Below, piece after piece: positions 35,938 to 43,803 of a stretch of 64,000 bases of DNA. The stretch's first letter is position 1. Every line of letters starts with the position of its first letter. Source of the stretch: JANXXV01 sp040002435 (GTDB lineage: Bacteria > Acidobacteriota > Terriglobia > Bryobacterales > Bryobacteraceae); contig JBDUEM010000003.1 in NCBI GenBank assembly GCA_040002435.1, positions 1-64,000 on the forward strand, in the 5' to 3' direction. Below the pieces are notes generated by a model. The model ran no database searches, was not told the origin of the DNA, and was given only the letters and a program-made list of their open reading frames with translations. The position numbers and the translations under genes are program-made.

Positions 35938-36072
35938 CTCACGGAAGCGCCTTTAGATGCCGACGCCTGTTCAGGTGTAATGGCGTCTTCGGGTCCAGGC
36001 AGCGACATGACAAGGTTCGGCCTGCCTGCGGAAACCGCGCCTCGCTCGCGTGAGGAGTTAACATACTACGTA

Positions 36073-38583
36073 ATGCCGATCCTCATGCTGTTCCTCCTCT
36101 CGCTCCTCGCGTACCTGCCCGCCGCCGCACAACCCCTCAGCGTTGAGAATGCACTGGCAAAGCCGATTCTAGCCGCGAACCAACCCCTTGTGGAGGTTCA
36201 GGTATATACTGCCTCCCACGTGAAATCCATGCCGTCGGTCAGCACGGCACAGCAATGGACGCAGACGAAAGAAAAGTTGCGACAGCAGCTGTTGAATGAA
36301 GTGGTTTTGCGCGGACAGGGCCGCAAGTGGGCCGAAGCGAAGACTCGCGTGGAATGGCTGGACGAACTTCCCGGCTCGGGCTATCGCATCAAGCGCCTCC
36401 GTTACGAGGTGGTCCCCGGCCTGTGGATTCCCGCACTGCTGTATGAGCCCGCAAAACTCACCGGCAAAGTTCCCGTCATCCTGAACACGAACGGACATGA
36501 GGGAACCGGCGTGGCGAACGATTATATTCAGATCCGCTGTATCAACGAGGCTAAAAAAGGCGCGCTCGCACTCAACTTCGAGTGGTTGGGAATGGGGCAG
36601 CTTAAGATGGACGGCTTCAACCACACCCGAACCAACCAACTGGACTTGGTGGGAACCAGTGGTGTTGCCCTGCACTACCTTTCTCAAAAGCGCGGACTCG
36701 ATATCCTCTTGTCTCATCCCAACGCTGACCCTTCCCGCGTCGCAGTGACCGGACTTTCCGGCGGTGGCTGGCAGACCATCCTCATCAGTTCGCTCGACCC
36801 CAGAGTCACCATCGCGGCTCCCGTGGCAGGATATTCCAGCTTCGTTACCCGCGCGCAGTTTCCTGAGCAGGACCTTGGCGACAGCGAGCAGACTCCGGTG
36901 GATCTTGCAAGCATCGCCGACTACACGACGCTCACGGCGATGCGTGCGCCCAAGCCCACCATGATCAGCAACAACGCGTATGACAACTGTTGTTTTCGCG
37001 GAGACTACGCCAACGCCCCTCTTATATGGGCGGCTCGCCCGTTTTATGCGTTGTACGGAGCGGCGGACAAGCTGACCGCGCATATCAACTTCGATCCGGG
37101 ACACAACTACGGCCAGGAAAATCGCGAGGCTTTTTATCGCTTCGTGCGCGACAACTTCTATGGCGGGGACAACGCTGCCTATTCCGAGAAGGAGATCCCA
37201 TCAGAGGCCGATGTCCGCACGCCAGAGGAGTTGAAAATTAAACTGCCCCCTGACAATCTGGACATACACAAACTCGCCCTGCAGCTAAGTGAAGGCCTGC
37301 CGCACAAGACCGGAACCCCGAGCCTTGCAGATGTCGTCAAAGCCCATACGTACAAGATCAGCGCAATCGACGCCGGGTTCAGCCAGGACATAGAAGGAAT
37401 TCCCTTCCGCTATTGGCGTCTGCGACTCGACAACGACTGGACGGTGCCGGCAGTTGAGATGGGCGATCCATCCAACCCAAAGGTTACTTTGCTTATCGCC
37501 GACCAGGGACGAGCCACTCTCGCAGCTGAAGCTCACAGGTTGGTAAAGCAGGAAGGCCGCCGGGTGATCGCAGTGGATCCGTTCTACTTCGGTGAATCGA
37601 AGATCACCAAACTCGACTGGTTATTCGCGCTGCTGATTTCCTCCGTCGGCGACCGTCCCCTTGGCATTCAGGCGAGTCAGGTTGCGGCCGTTGCGCGGTG
37701 GGTAAAGTCACCAGTGACCGTCGAATCGTTCGGACCACGGACCAGCCTGATCGCCGCAGTGGCGGCTGCTTTGGAACCGAAGGCTATCACGGCTGCAATC
37801 ACACACGGGGCGCTTTCCTCGCTTCACGACGTACTTCGCAGCGACATGACGGTGGACAAGTTTCCAGAGTTCTTTACCTTCGGCCTGCTCGAAGCCTGGG
37901 ACATTCCCGGAGCCAGCCAGTGGCAGTCGCTCTTCGACGGCAAGACTTCGGCAGGCTGGCGCACGCTGGCGAAGCCGCAGTTCCCCACCAACGGCGGATG
38001 GGCGTTGGAAGACGGAACCATCCGGTCTCTGGCAGCCGGCAAACGCGCCGACATCTCTACCGAACGCAGTTTCCGCAATTTCGAACTGATGTTCGACTGG
38101 AAGCTGGCCAAAGGCACCAACAGCGGCGTGAAGTATCTGGTATTCGGCATGCGCCCGAACCCTGAGATTGGCCAGATTGACCCGGAAGTACCCAAGGCAC
38201 TTGGCCTGGAGTTGCAGTTGATCGACGACGAGCGCGTGGCCGACGCGAAGGTGAATCCGAGCCACGGTACAGGAGCTTTGTACCTGTTCGCCGCACCCAC
38301 GGCGAAACTGCCTCCGCTGCCGATCGAGCAGTGGCACACCGCGCACATTCTGGTGAAAGGTAGTCACGTCGAACACTGGCTGGACGGAGTCAAGGTACTC
38401 GATACGGACCTCGAATCGGAGACGCTGCGTAGAACGATGAAGGCGCAGTCGCGTGAGGATATCCCGAAACTGAAGAACCTGGACGAACTGAAAGCGGACC
38501 CGGCGAAGAAGTATCCGCTGGTGATCACGCACCACGGCGGCGACGCGTGGTATCGCAACATCCGGATTCGCGAGCTGAACTAA
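36073..38583 (+). CDS. Secreted alpha/beta-hydrolase fused to a DUF1080 (glucan-binding-like) domain
   Basis: 836 residues from the ATG at 36073, which opens a signal peptide (LMLFLLSLLAYLPAAAQ); the frame is open from 35980. Residues ~60-400 are an acetyl-xylan-esterase/dienelactone-hydrolase-type domain: LWIPALLYEP, PVILNTNGHEG, ADPSRVAVTGLSGGGWQT with the nucleophile Ser, and FDPGHNYGQENR with the likely catalytic His. A second, degenerate hydrolase-like stretch follows. The C-terminal ~220 residues (from WQSLFDGKTSAGWR) are DUF1080/3-keto-disaccharide-hydrolase-type, a laminin-G-like beta-sandwich (GWALEDGTIRS, NFELMFDWKLAKGTNSGVKY, WYRNIRIREL). A role on plant-derived esters or glucans is inference. 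Confidence 0.85.
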   Translation: MPILMLFLLSLLAYLPAAAQPLSVENALAKPILAANQPLVEVQVYTASHVKSMPSVSTAQQWTQTKEKLRQQLLNEVVLRGQGRKWAEAKTRVEWLDELPGSGYRIKRLRYEVVPGLWIPALLYEPAKLTGKVPVILNTNGHEGTGVANDYIQIRCINEAKKGALALNFEWLGMGQLKMDGFNHTRTNQLDLVGTSGVALHYLSQKRGLDILLSHPNADPSRVAVTGLSGGGWQTILISSLDPRVTIAAPVAGYSSFVTRAQFPEQDLGDSEQTPVDLASIADYTTLTAMRAPKPTMISNNAYDNCCFRGDYANAPLIWAARPFYALYGAADKLTAHINFDPGHNYGQENREAFYRFVRDNFYGGDNAAYSEKEIPSEADVRTPEELKIKLPPDNLDIHKLALQLSEGLPHKTGTPSLADVVKAHTYKISAIDAGFSQDIEGIPFRYWRLRLDNDWTVPAVEMGDPSNPKVTLLIADQGRATLAAEAHRLVKQEGRRVIAVDPFYFGESKITKLDWLFALLISSVGDRPLGIQASQVAAVARWVKSPVTVESFGPRTSLIAAVAAALEPKAITAAITHGALSSLHDVLRSDMTVDKFPEFFTFGLLEAWDIPGASQWQSLFDGKTSAGWRTLAKPQFPTNGGWALEDGTIRSLAAGKRADISTERSFRNFELMFDWKLAKGTNSGVKYLVFGMRPNPEIGQIDPEVPKALGLELQLIDDERVADAKVNPSHGTGALYLFAAPTAKLPPLPIEQWHTAHILVKGSHVEHWLDGVKVLDTDLESETLRRTMKAQSREDIPKLKNLDELKADPAKKYPLVITHHGGDAWYRNIRIRELN

Positions 38584-38706
38584 CCTTTGAAAACCGCATT
38601 CTTGGGCCTTCGTTGCTATCGCACGCGCCATCTGGCAGAGCTGGGGACCGAGGTCGCCGGAAACTGCGGCATTAGCCCGGGTGTAGAATCCTACTAACGA
38701 GCGCGC

Positions 38707-39294
38707 ATGACCAAGCCGGAAACAGGCGAAGTGACGGTATTGCTGCTGTCTTGGGCTGATGGAAATCAGACCGCTCTCGATCGAATCTTGCCTCTGGTTT
38801 ACCGGGAACTGCGCCGCCTGGCTGCGGCATATCTTCGCCGTGAGCGCACCGATCACACCTTGCAAGCGACCGCGCTTGTCCATGAAACCTATTTGCGCCT
38901 CGTGGACCAGAGTAAAGCGGATATCCGTACCCGATCGCATTTTTTCGGCATCGCCGCGAACTTGATGCGCCAAATTCTCGTCAACCACGCAGAGCGTCGT
39001 CTGGCGGCAAAGCGCGGTGGCGGGGCAAATTTCCGGTTGGAAGATGCGCTCGGGCTGGCGGTAACCTCGCAGGTGAACTTCATTGAATTGGACCAGGCGC
39101 TGGACAAATTGAGCCTGTTTGATCCAAGGTTAAGTAAGATCGTGGAGTTGCGTTTTTTTGCGGGTTTTAGCGAAGATGAAATTGCGGCATTTCTGGATAT
39201 CTCGCCGAGAACAGTGCAGCGCGAGTGGCGAACTGCCAGGCTGCTTCTCCACAAAGAACTTCGATCCGGCAAGCCTGAGCTGACACCGCCATAA
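38707..39294 (+). CDS. ECF RNA polymerase sigma factor (acidobacterial/planctomycete type)
   Basis: 195 residues with region 2 (LVYRELRRLAAAYLRRERTD, QATALVHETYLRLVDQ, SHFFGIAANLMRQILVNHA) and region 4 (LDPRLSKIVELRFFAGF-like: LFDPRLSKIVELRFFAGFSE, DEIAAFLDISPRTVQREWRT). This matches the sigma-70 ECF group often found beside serine/threonine kinases in acidobacteria and planctomycetes. No anti-sigma gene is adjacent. Instead the stop lies 22 bases from the convergent stop of a protein kinase, and a functional link by phosphorylation has been proposed for such groups; for this pair it is inference. Confidence 0.93.
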   Translation: MTKPETGEVTVLLLSWADGNQTALDRILPLVYRELRRLAAAYLRRERTDHTLQATALVHETYLRLVDQSKADIRTRSHFFGIAANLMRQILVNHAERRLAAKRGGGANFRLEDALGLAVTSQVNFIELDQALDKLSLFDPRLSKIVELRFFAGFSEDEIAAFLDISPRTVQREWRTARLLLHKELRSGKPELTPP

Positions 39295-39316
39295 GTTGCT
39301 TGCCGCCTCTGCGTAC

Positions 39317-41941
39317 CTACGGCATCAGGTCCACGCTGCGCAGGATGGCCGCGAATCGTGGATCGGAGTGTAAGGCGTCGAGTCTTGGATCCACGTTCAC
39401 GGCTGCAAACCACTCCGAACGGTCGTGATCCACTTTTTGCAGCCATCGGAATGCCTCATCCCGCTCACCCAAACCTTCGTAGAGCACTCCGATATTGTAG
39501 GCGGACACATAACGGCTACTCGACTGTTCGAGTAATTGCTGAAGAACCTTCCGGGCATCTGCCTTCCGGCCTGACATGGCGTAGATGTGGCCGAGTTGGG
39601 AGAACCCATCTTGATCCTGGTCGAGATTGTAGGCTGTTTCCATTTCAGTAATTGCTTGCGCCAACTCGCCCTTTTGTTCCAAAGCCATCGCAAGGATGGC
39701 GTGCGCCTGCTGGTTCCGAGGGTTCAGGTCAAGGAGCGGCCGCATTCGTTGGATGATCTGGTCATATCGATGCGCGTAGAAGAGAGGGATTCCCACGTAA
39801 GCACTGACGAAGGGCGAAACCGGGTCGAGCTTTTGAGCCATGTCCATTTGAGCGACAGCGGCATCAAAGCTGCCCATTTCGGCCAAGTACAGACCGTAGA
39901 GAAGATGAACCTGCGCGTCACCAGGTTGCAGCTCGAGAGCGCGCCGGAACTCCCTGCCGGCTTCGGCGCGGTTGAAGTCAAAGGCTGACCGGACCCGTCC
40001 CAGCAGGCTATGTGCCTCTCCGAGGCTGTCGTCCAATTCGATCGCTTTCAATGCGGCCCATTTTGCTTTCGGCATTACCTCGTTGGGCGCATAGAAAACG
40101 CTCGAGAGTCCCCAGTAGCAGTGTGCCAGGCCGGCGTACGCCGGTGCATATCCCGGATCGAGCTCTAAAGCACGCCGAAACCATGCAATCGCAAGCTCCG
40201 TGGACTCCTTGGAATATACACTGAAGTACTGGTGCCGGCCCTTGAGGTAGGCATCATAGGCCGCAAGATTGACAGGCCGGCCTCGAATTCCGGCGTTCCG
40301 GTTGGGGCGCGAAAGAGTCACGTGGATCTCTCCGGCTATCGCCTCGGCAATCCTACTCTGCATGGGCAACACGTCGCTCAATTGGCCTTCATAGCTCCCG
40401 TTCCAAATCGGACGTTCCGTCGGCGCATCTATCAGACGCACTGCGATGCGGATCAGATCGCCCGTCCGTAAGACCGATCCTTCCGCGACGGTCTGAACGC
40501 CCAACTGGCGAGCTATTTCGCGCAAGGGCTTGTGGAAGCCTTTATAGGACATGACCGAAGTTCGGGAAATGACTCGCAAGCCGGAAATCCCCGCCAGATC
40601 ACTGATGAGGGCCTCAGTAATTCCATCGGAGAAATATTCCTGCCGGCTGTCACCGGACAGATTCTCGAGCGGCAATACAGCGATGGACTGATTGAAGCCG
40701 GGACTATCGACAGACCGGTGTATACGAGCGGCCCCTAACGTCAGGGCGAGAACGATGACAGTAGTGAGTATTGCCGTCTGAACCAGTTCTCGATTCCGCT
40801 TCAGGTACCTGCGGCCACGATTCACCAGTCGCTCCTTCCGCGCCTGAATCGGAAGAAACTCCAGGAATCGCCGTAGGTCCTCGGAGAGTTCCACAGCCGA
40901 GCCATAACGCTGCTCCGGCTCTTTACGCAGAGCTTTGAGTACAATCGAGTCCAGGTCTCCCGCGAGGAGCCGGCGTAGCTTGCCCGCGGATCCGCTGCGG
41001 GTATCCTTTGGGTCGATGGCTTTACTAGGCCGGATAGGGTCCTGATCGCAGATGACTCGTGCCATCTGCTGCAGATCCTGTCCCGACAATGAATACGGGG
41101 GGCGTCCGGTAAGCAGAACATAGAGAACTACTCCCAGCGCGTAGATATCACTTGCCGCACCCACAGTTTGACCCCGCACCTGTTCCGGACTGGCGTAATC
41201 CGGTGTCATCGGGCTTGGACCGACGGTGTCCTCCGACGCTTCCCTGGACAAGTCGCGGTTCAACACCTTCGCGATGCCAAAATCCAGCAGCCGCGGCGTT
41301 CCTTCGGAGCTGACCAGAATATTGGCAGGCTTGATGTCGCGATGAATCACATGGTGTTCGTGCGCATATTGGACGGCATCGCAAACTTTGCGGAAGAGCA
41401 GCACACGATCCCGAACCGGCAAATGGCGGCTGTCGCACCAGTGGTCGATCCGTACACCGTCCATGTATTCCATGACGAGATAAGGACGCCCGTCTTCTGT
41501 CGCCCCACCATCCAGCAATGTTGCGATGTTGGGGTGATGCAAGGCCGCCAGCACCTGGCGCTCGTTGCGGAATCGCCGAAGCACCTGGTCGCTCCCGAGA
41601 TGCCAGTTAACGAGTTTGATTGCCACCCGCTTGCGATATTGACCATCGACCCTCTCGGCTTCATAAACAGTGCCCATTCCGCCGTGGCCCAGCTCACGCA
41701 GCACCTGATACGGGCCGACGCGCATTCCCTGGTGCGCGGGCTCAGGGCACAAATCGGCCGCAGCCGGCTTAAGCAGAAAATCTCCCACTCCGCCTTCGGC
41801 TTCCAGCAGCGATTCTACGGCGGCGCGCAAGTCCGGATCATTGGCACAAGCTCGATCCAAAATATCGACATGCTCTGAGGGGTCGCTGTCCCAGACCTGG
41901 CACAAAATATCCTTGATTCTTTGCCAGCGTTCCGAGGGCAT
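39317..41941 (-). CDS. Membrane serine/threonine protein kinase with C-terminal TPRs
   Basis: 874 residues. An N-terminal ~70-residue leader typical of acidobacterial kinases (MPSERWQRIKDIL, LLEAEGGVGDFL) precedes a Hanks-type kinase (~76-350): GHGGMGTVYEA, VAIKLVN, LVMEYMDG, HRDIKPANILV, LLDFGIAKVL and TPDYASPEQVRG. A TM helix (TAILTTVIVLALTLGAA) follows, then a TolB-N-like module (SIAVLPLENLSGDSRQEYFS, LISDLAGISGLRVISRTSV) and TPRs to the end. The part after the membrane closely parallels the CadC-like regulator at 4450. All catalytic residues are present, so it should be active. It is tail to tail with the ECF sigma gene. Confidence 0.93.
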   Translation of the reverse strand: MPSERWQRIKDILCQVWDSDPSEHVDILDRACANDPDLRAAVESLLEAEGGVGDFLLKPAAADLCPEPAHQGMRVGPYQVLRELGHGGMGTVYEAERVDGQYRKRVAIKLVNWHLGSDQVLRRFRNERQVLAALHHPNIATLLDGGATEDGRPYLVMEYMDGVRIDHWCDSRHLPVRDRVLLFRKVCDAVQYAHEHHVIHRDIKPANILVSSEGTPRLLDFGIAKVLNRDLSREASEDTVGPSPMTPDYASPEQVRGQTVGAASDIYALGVVLYVLLTGRPPYSLSGQDLQQMARVICDQDPIRPSKAIDPKDTRSGSAGKLRRLLAGDLDSIVLKALRKEPEQRYGSAVELSEDLRRFLEFLPIQARKERLVNRGRRYLKRNRELVQTAILTTVIVLALTLGAARIHRSVDSPGFNQSIAVLPLENLSGDSRQEYFSDGITEALISDLAGISGLRVISRTSVMSYKGFHKPLREIARQLGVQTVAEGSVLRTGDLIRIAVRLIDAPTERPIWNGSYEGQLSDVLPMQSRIAEAIAGEIHVTLSRPNRNAGIRGRPVNLAAYDAYLKGRHQYFSVYSKESTELAIAWFRRALELDPGYAPAYAGLAHCYWGLSSVFYAPNEVMPKAKWAALKAIELDDSLGEAHSLLGRVRSAFDFNRAEAGREFRRALELQPGDAQVHLLYGLYLAEMGSFDAAVAQMDMAQKLDPVSPFVSAYVGIPLFYAHRYDQIIQRMRPLLDLNPRNQQAHAILAMALEQKGELAQAITEMETAYNLDQDQDGFSQLGHIYAMSGRKADARKVLQQLLEQSSSRYVSAYNIGVLYEGLGERDEAFRWLQKVDHDRSEWFAAVNVDPRLDALHSDPRFAAILRSVDLMP

Positions 41942-42073
41942 GGTGGCGATTGCCCGTTATTCTATACCACCCAGGAATTGTCGGGGCGTAAAGCGTCTCT
42001 CAGAAACAAGAAAAAACAGCGCCAGGTGACGGGTAATTCCTCCGTTTCCTGCATGAATAGGTGGAGGTTTCAG

Positions 42074-42832
42074 ATGACACATCGGTTCTCGCATCGAATC
42101 GGCCGGTTCTTGGTTACAGCCGTCACCGTAATCCAACTGGTTCAGGCGGCCCCTCTGGGCGGCCGCATGCCAAAATACGCCAGTAACGCAGATCCCGGAG
42201 TTTTACCCCCGCAGTCCCGCCCGTATGCGTTAACGTATGGTGAATGGAGCGCCAGGTGGTGGCAATGGGCGTTCTCGCTACCGGTCCATAAGAGTCCTCT
42301 CTTCGGCACTGCCGATTGCAGCGAGGGCCAATCCGGTCCCGTATGGTTTCTTCCGGGAGCGGCTCTGGGAGGTCCGACGCCGAGGCAGGATTGTACTATT
42401 CCTGCCGGTAAAGCGCTTTTTGTCGCCATCATCAATGCGGAATGCTCAAATCTTGAGGGTTCCGGCGAGACCGAAGGCGAATTACGAGACTGCGCTGACT
42501 CCATCGGCAGCTTGATCGAATCTGGAAAGCTGCGTGCAACTTTGGATGGGCAGCCCCTGAACAACCTCTCTCAATATCAGGTCGAATCTCCGATGTTCTA
42601 CTTCGGGCCCTTGCCGGACGACGACTTGATTACTCATTACTGTATCGATCAGCCGGAATCTTGCCTTGCCGCGCCCAGAAAGAGTACAGGTGTCGGCGTG
42701 GGAGTTGGAGTGTATGTGATGCTCCGTCCCTTGGCCGTTGGACCACACAAGCTTGAATTTCACGGTGAGATTCAGACTGACCATTTCGTTTTCGTAGTAG
42801 ACACCCAGTACCATTTGATTGTGAGGCCTTGA
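42074..42832 (+). CDS. Secreted protein of unknown function with conserved Trp-rich start
   Basis: 252 residues from the ATG at 42074, fixed by GGAGG at 42063-42067. Signal peptide (RFLVTAVTVIQLVQAA). The mature N-terminus has a Trp-rich stretch (TYGEWSARWWQWAFSLP), then CSEGQSGPVWFLPG and DCTIPAGKALFVAIINAEC, followed by several further Cys residues that could form disulfides. A Gly/Val run (GVGVGVGVYVML) lies near the C-terminus. I know this pattern from unnamed exported proteins in several phyla but not its function. It is divergent from the protein kinase with 132 bases between them. Confidence 0.72.
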   Translation: MTHRFSHRIGRFLVTAVTVIQLVQAAPLGGRMPKYASNADPGVLPPQSRPYALTYGEWSARWWQWAFSLPVHKSPLFGTADCSEGQSGPVWFLPGAALGGPTPRQDCTIPAGKALFVAIINAECSNLEGSGETEGELRDCADSIGSLIESGKLRATLDGQPLNNLSQYQVESPMFYFGPLPDDDLITHYCIDQPESCLAAPRKSTGVGVGVGVYVMLRPLAVGPHKLEFHGEIQTDHFVFVVDTQYHLIVRP

Positions 42833-43499
42833 CACACTAAAGAAGACGGGATCGCCATCTGTGTTCGCGTCTGAGAACGGACGTTTTAAGGCCACGGATG
42901 GGGTCCCCGTCAAGGCTCCTATGAGGACGCCAATTCAACCGGTACACTGCCCGGCATGCCTGTAAATGTCGGCGCTCCTGCCATCGAACAAAATGCGTGG
43001 CGATGACATCCGGCTTCCAGAAATGTGGCGAGGTCCCCGGCGTTAGGCGGGTCGGCTTGGGATAAGCCGTCGTTTGGCCAATTTCTCACGGACGCGGAAA
43101 GCCTCCGCTCGGAACACGGAAGAATTCTCGTGATGGATGTGCGTATCCATTTCGAATCCCTTTTGGAACTTCGAATTTCAAAGTGAGCAGACGTTGAAGC
43201 AATGCGCAGGGGATGAGGATAAATTGGAATTGCTCACACTTTGTGCAATAACTTGGGAATCAGTCTTCAACCTTGGATCGAGCAAACGCCAGGTCTGACG
43301 TTTTCATTCAGAAAACTGGCAACTCCAGGCCCGGGAGAATCTTTCCATGGATGATGAGAGTTGTAACACTGCAAAGTTTGCATCCTCTCCTTCGTGGAAA
43401 AACTCATCGCTGAACTGTCTTCCTGTTTGGGTCTCGAAGTGCTTGGCAAGTAGGCGACGGATAGAGAACCCTGGCCTCTTCAACAACATGGGCTAGCGG
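42833..43499. other. 667-base stretch without a recognisable gene
   Basis: No convincing coding region. A short minus-strand frame (43304-43489, 61 residues, contains FETQTGRQFSDEFFHEGED) reads like protein but has no start signal or recognised family; it may be a gene remnant. The stretch leads into the decayed first copy of the PEP-CTERM gene and is likely to hold its former promoter. Confidence 0.5.
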
Positions 43500-43510
43500 G
43501 CGTATGTCCG

Positions 43511-43803
43511 ACCTAATTGATTAAGGATATTCCCTTGTTTGGCTTGACATCGTTTACATTCCCACTCATCCCCGCTTGGTCCCTTGTTACCCTTGGTGGC
43601 GCGCTGACGCCAGAAAACGGGGGACTGGCAGTAGCAGTCGATGGCACTCCTATCGCTCCCAGGCCGTTCGCGCCGTTGGGTAGCCTGCAATTTCGCGCCT
43701 TCGCGGTTTTTTCCGCTCCGATGAATCAGACGCGCCTCCCATGGGCAGATGAGACGAGCCTAATGGCGAATAGTTCGGTAACCCGGGCTCGGAGGGAGCG
43801 ATA
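43511..43803 (+). pseudogene. Decayed first copy of the PEP-CTERM gene (compare 48736-49367)
   Basis: The leader ttgattaaggatattccc (43518 region) parallels ttgattgaggattctccc at 48738, and several interior segments align with the intact gene: tagcctgcaatttcgcgcc with cagcctgcaatttcctgac, and ggcagatgagacgagcctaat with ggcagatgggacgactttcct. The copy is only about 290 bases rather than 612, the initiator ATG is TTG-like (ccttgtttg for ccatgttcc), and deletions and frameshifts destroy the reading frame; the PEP-CTERM tail is absent. A 95-residue frame over it is an accident of decay. The conserved ribosome site GGAGG (43791-43795) for the next gene is kept. Confidence 0.72.

Noticed and set aside
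37708..38988. A 426-residue minus-strand frame over the hydrolase/DUF1080 gene and the sigma factor start
   Set aside because: Antisense to two genes with firm family matches; composition is typical of a shadow frame.
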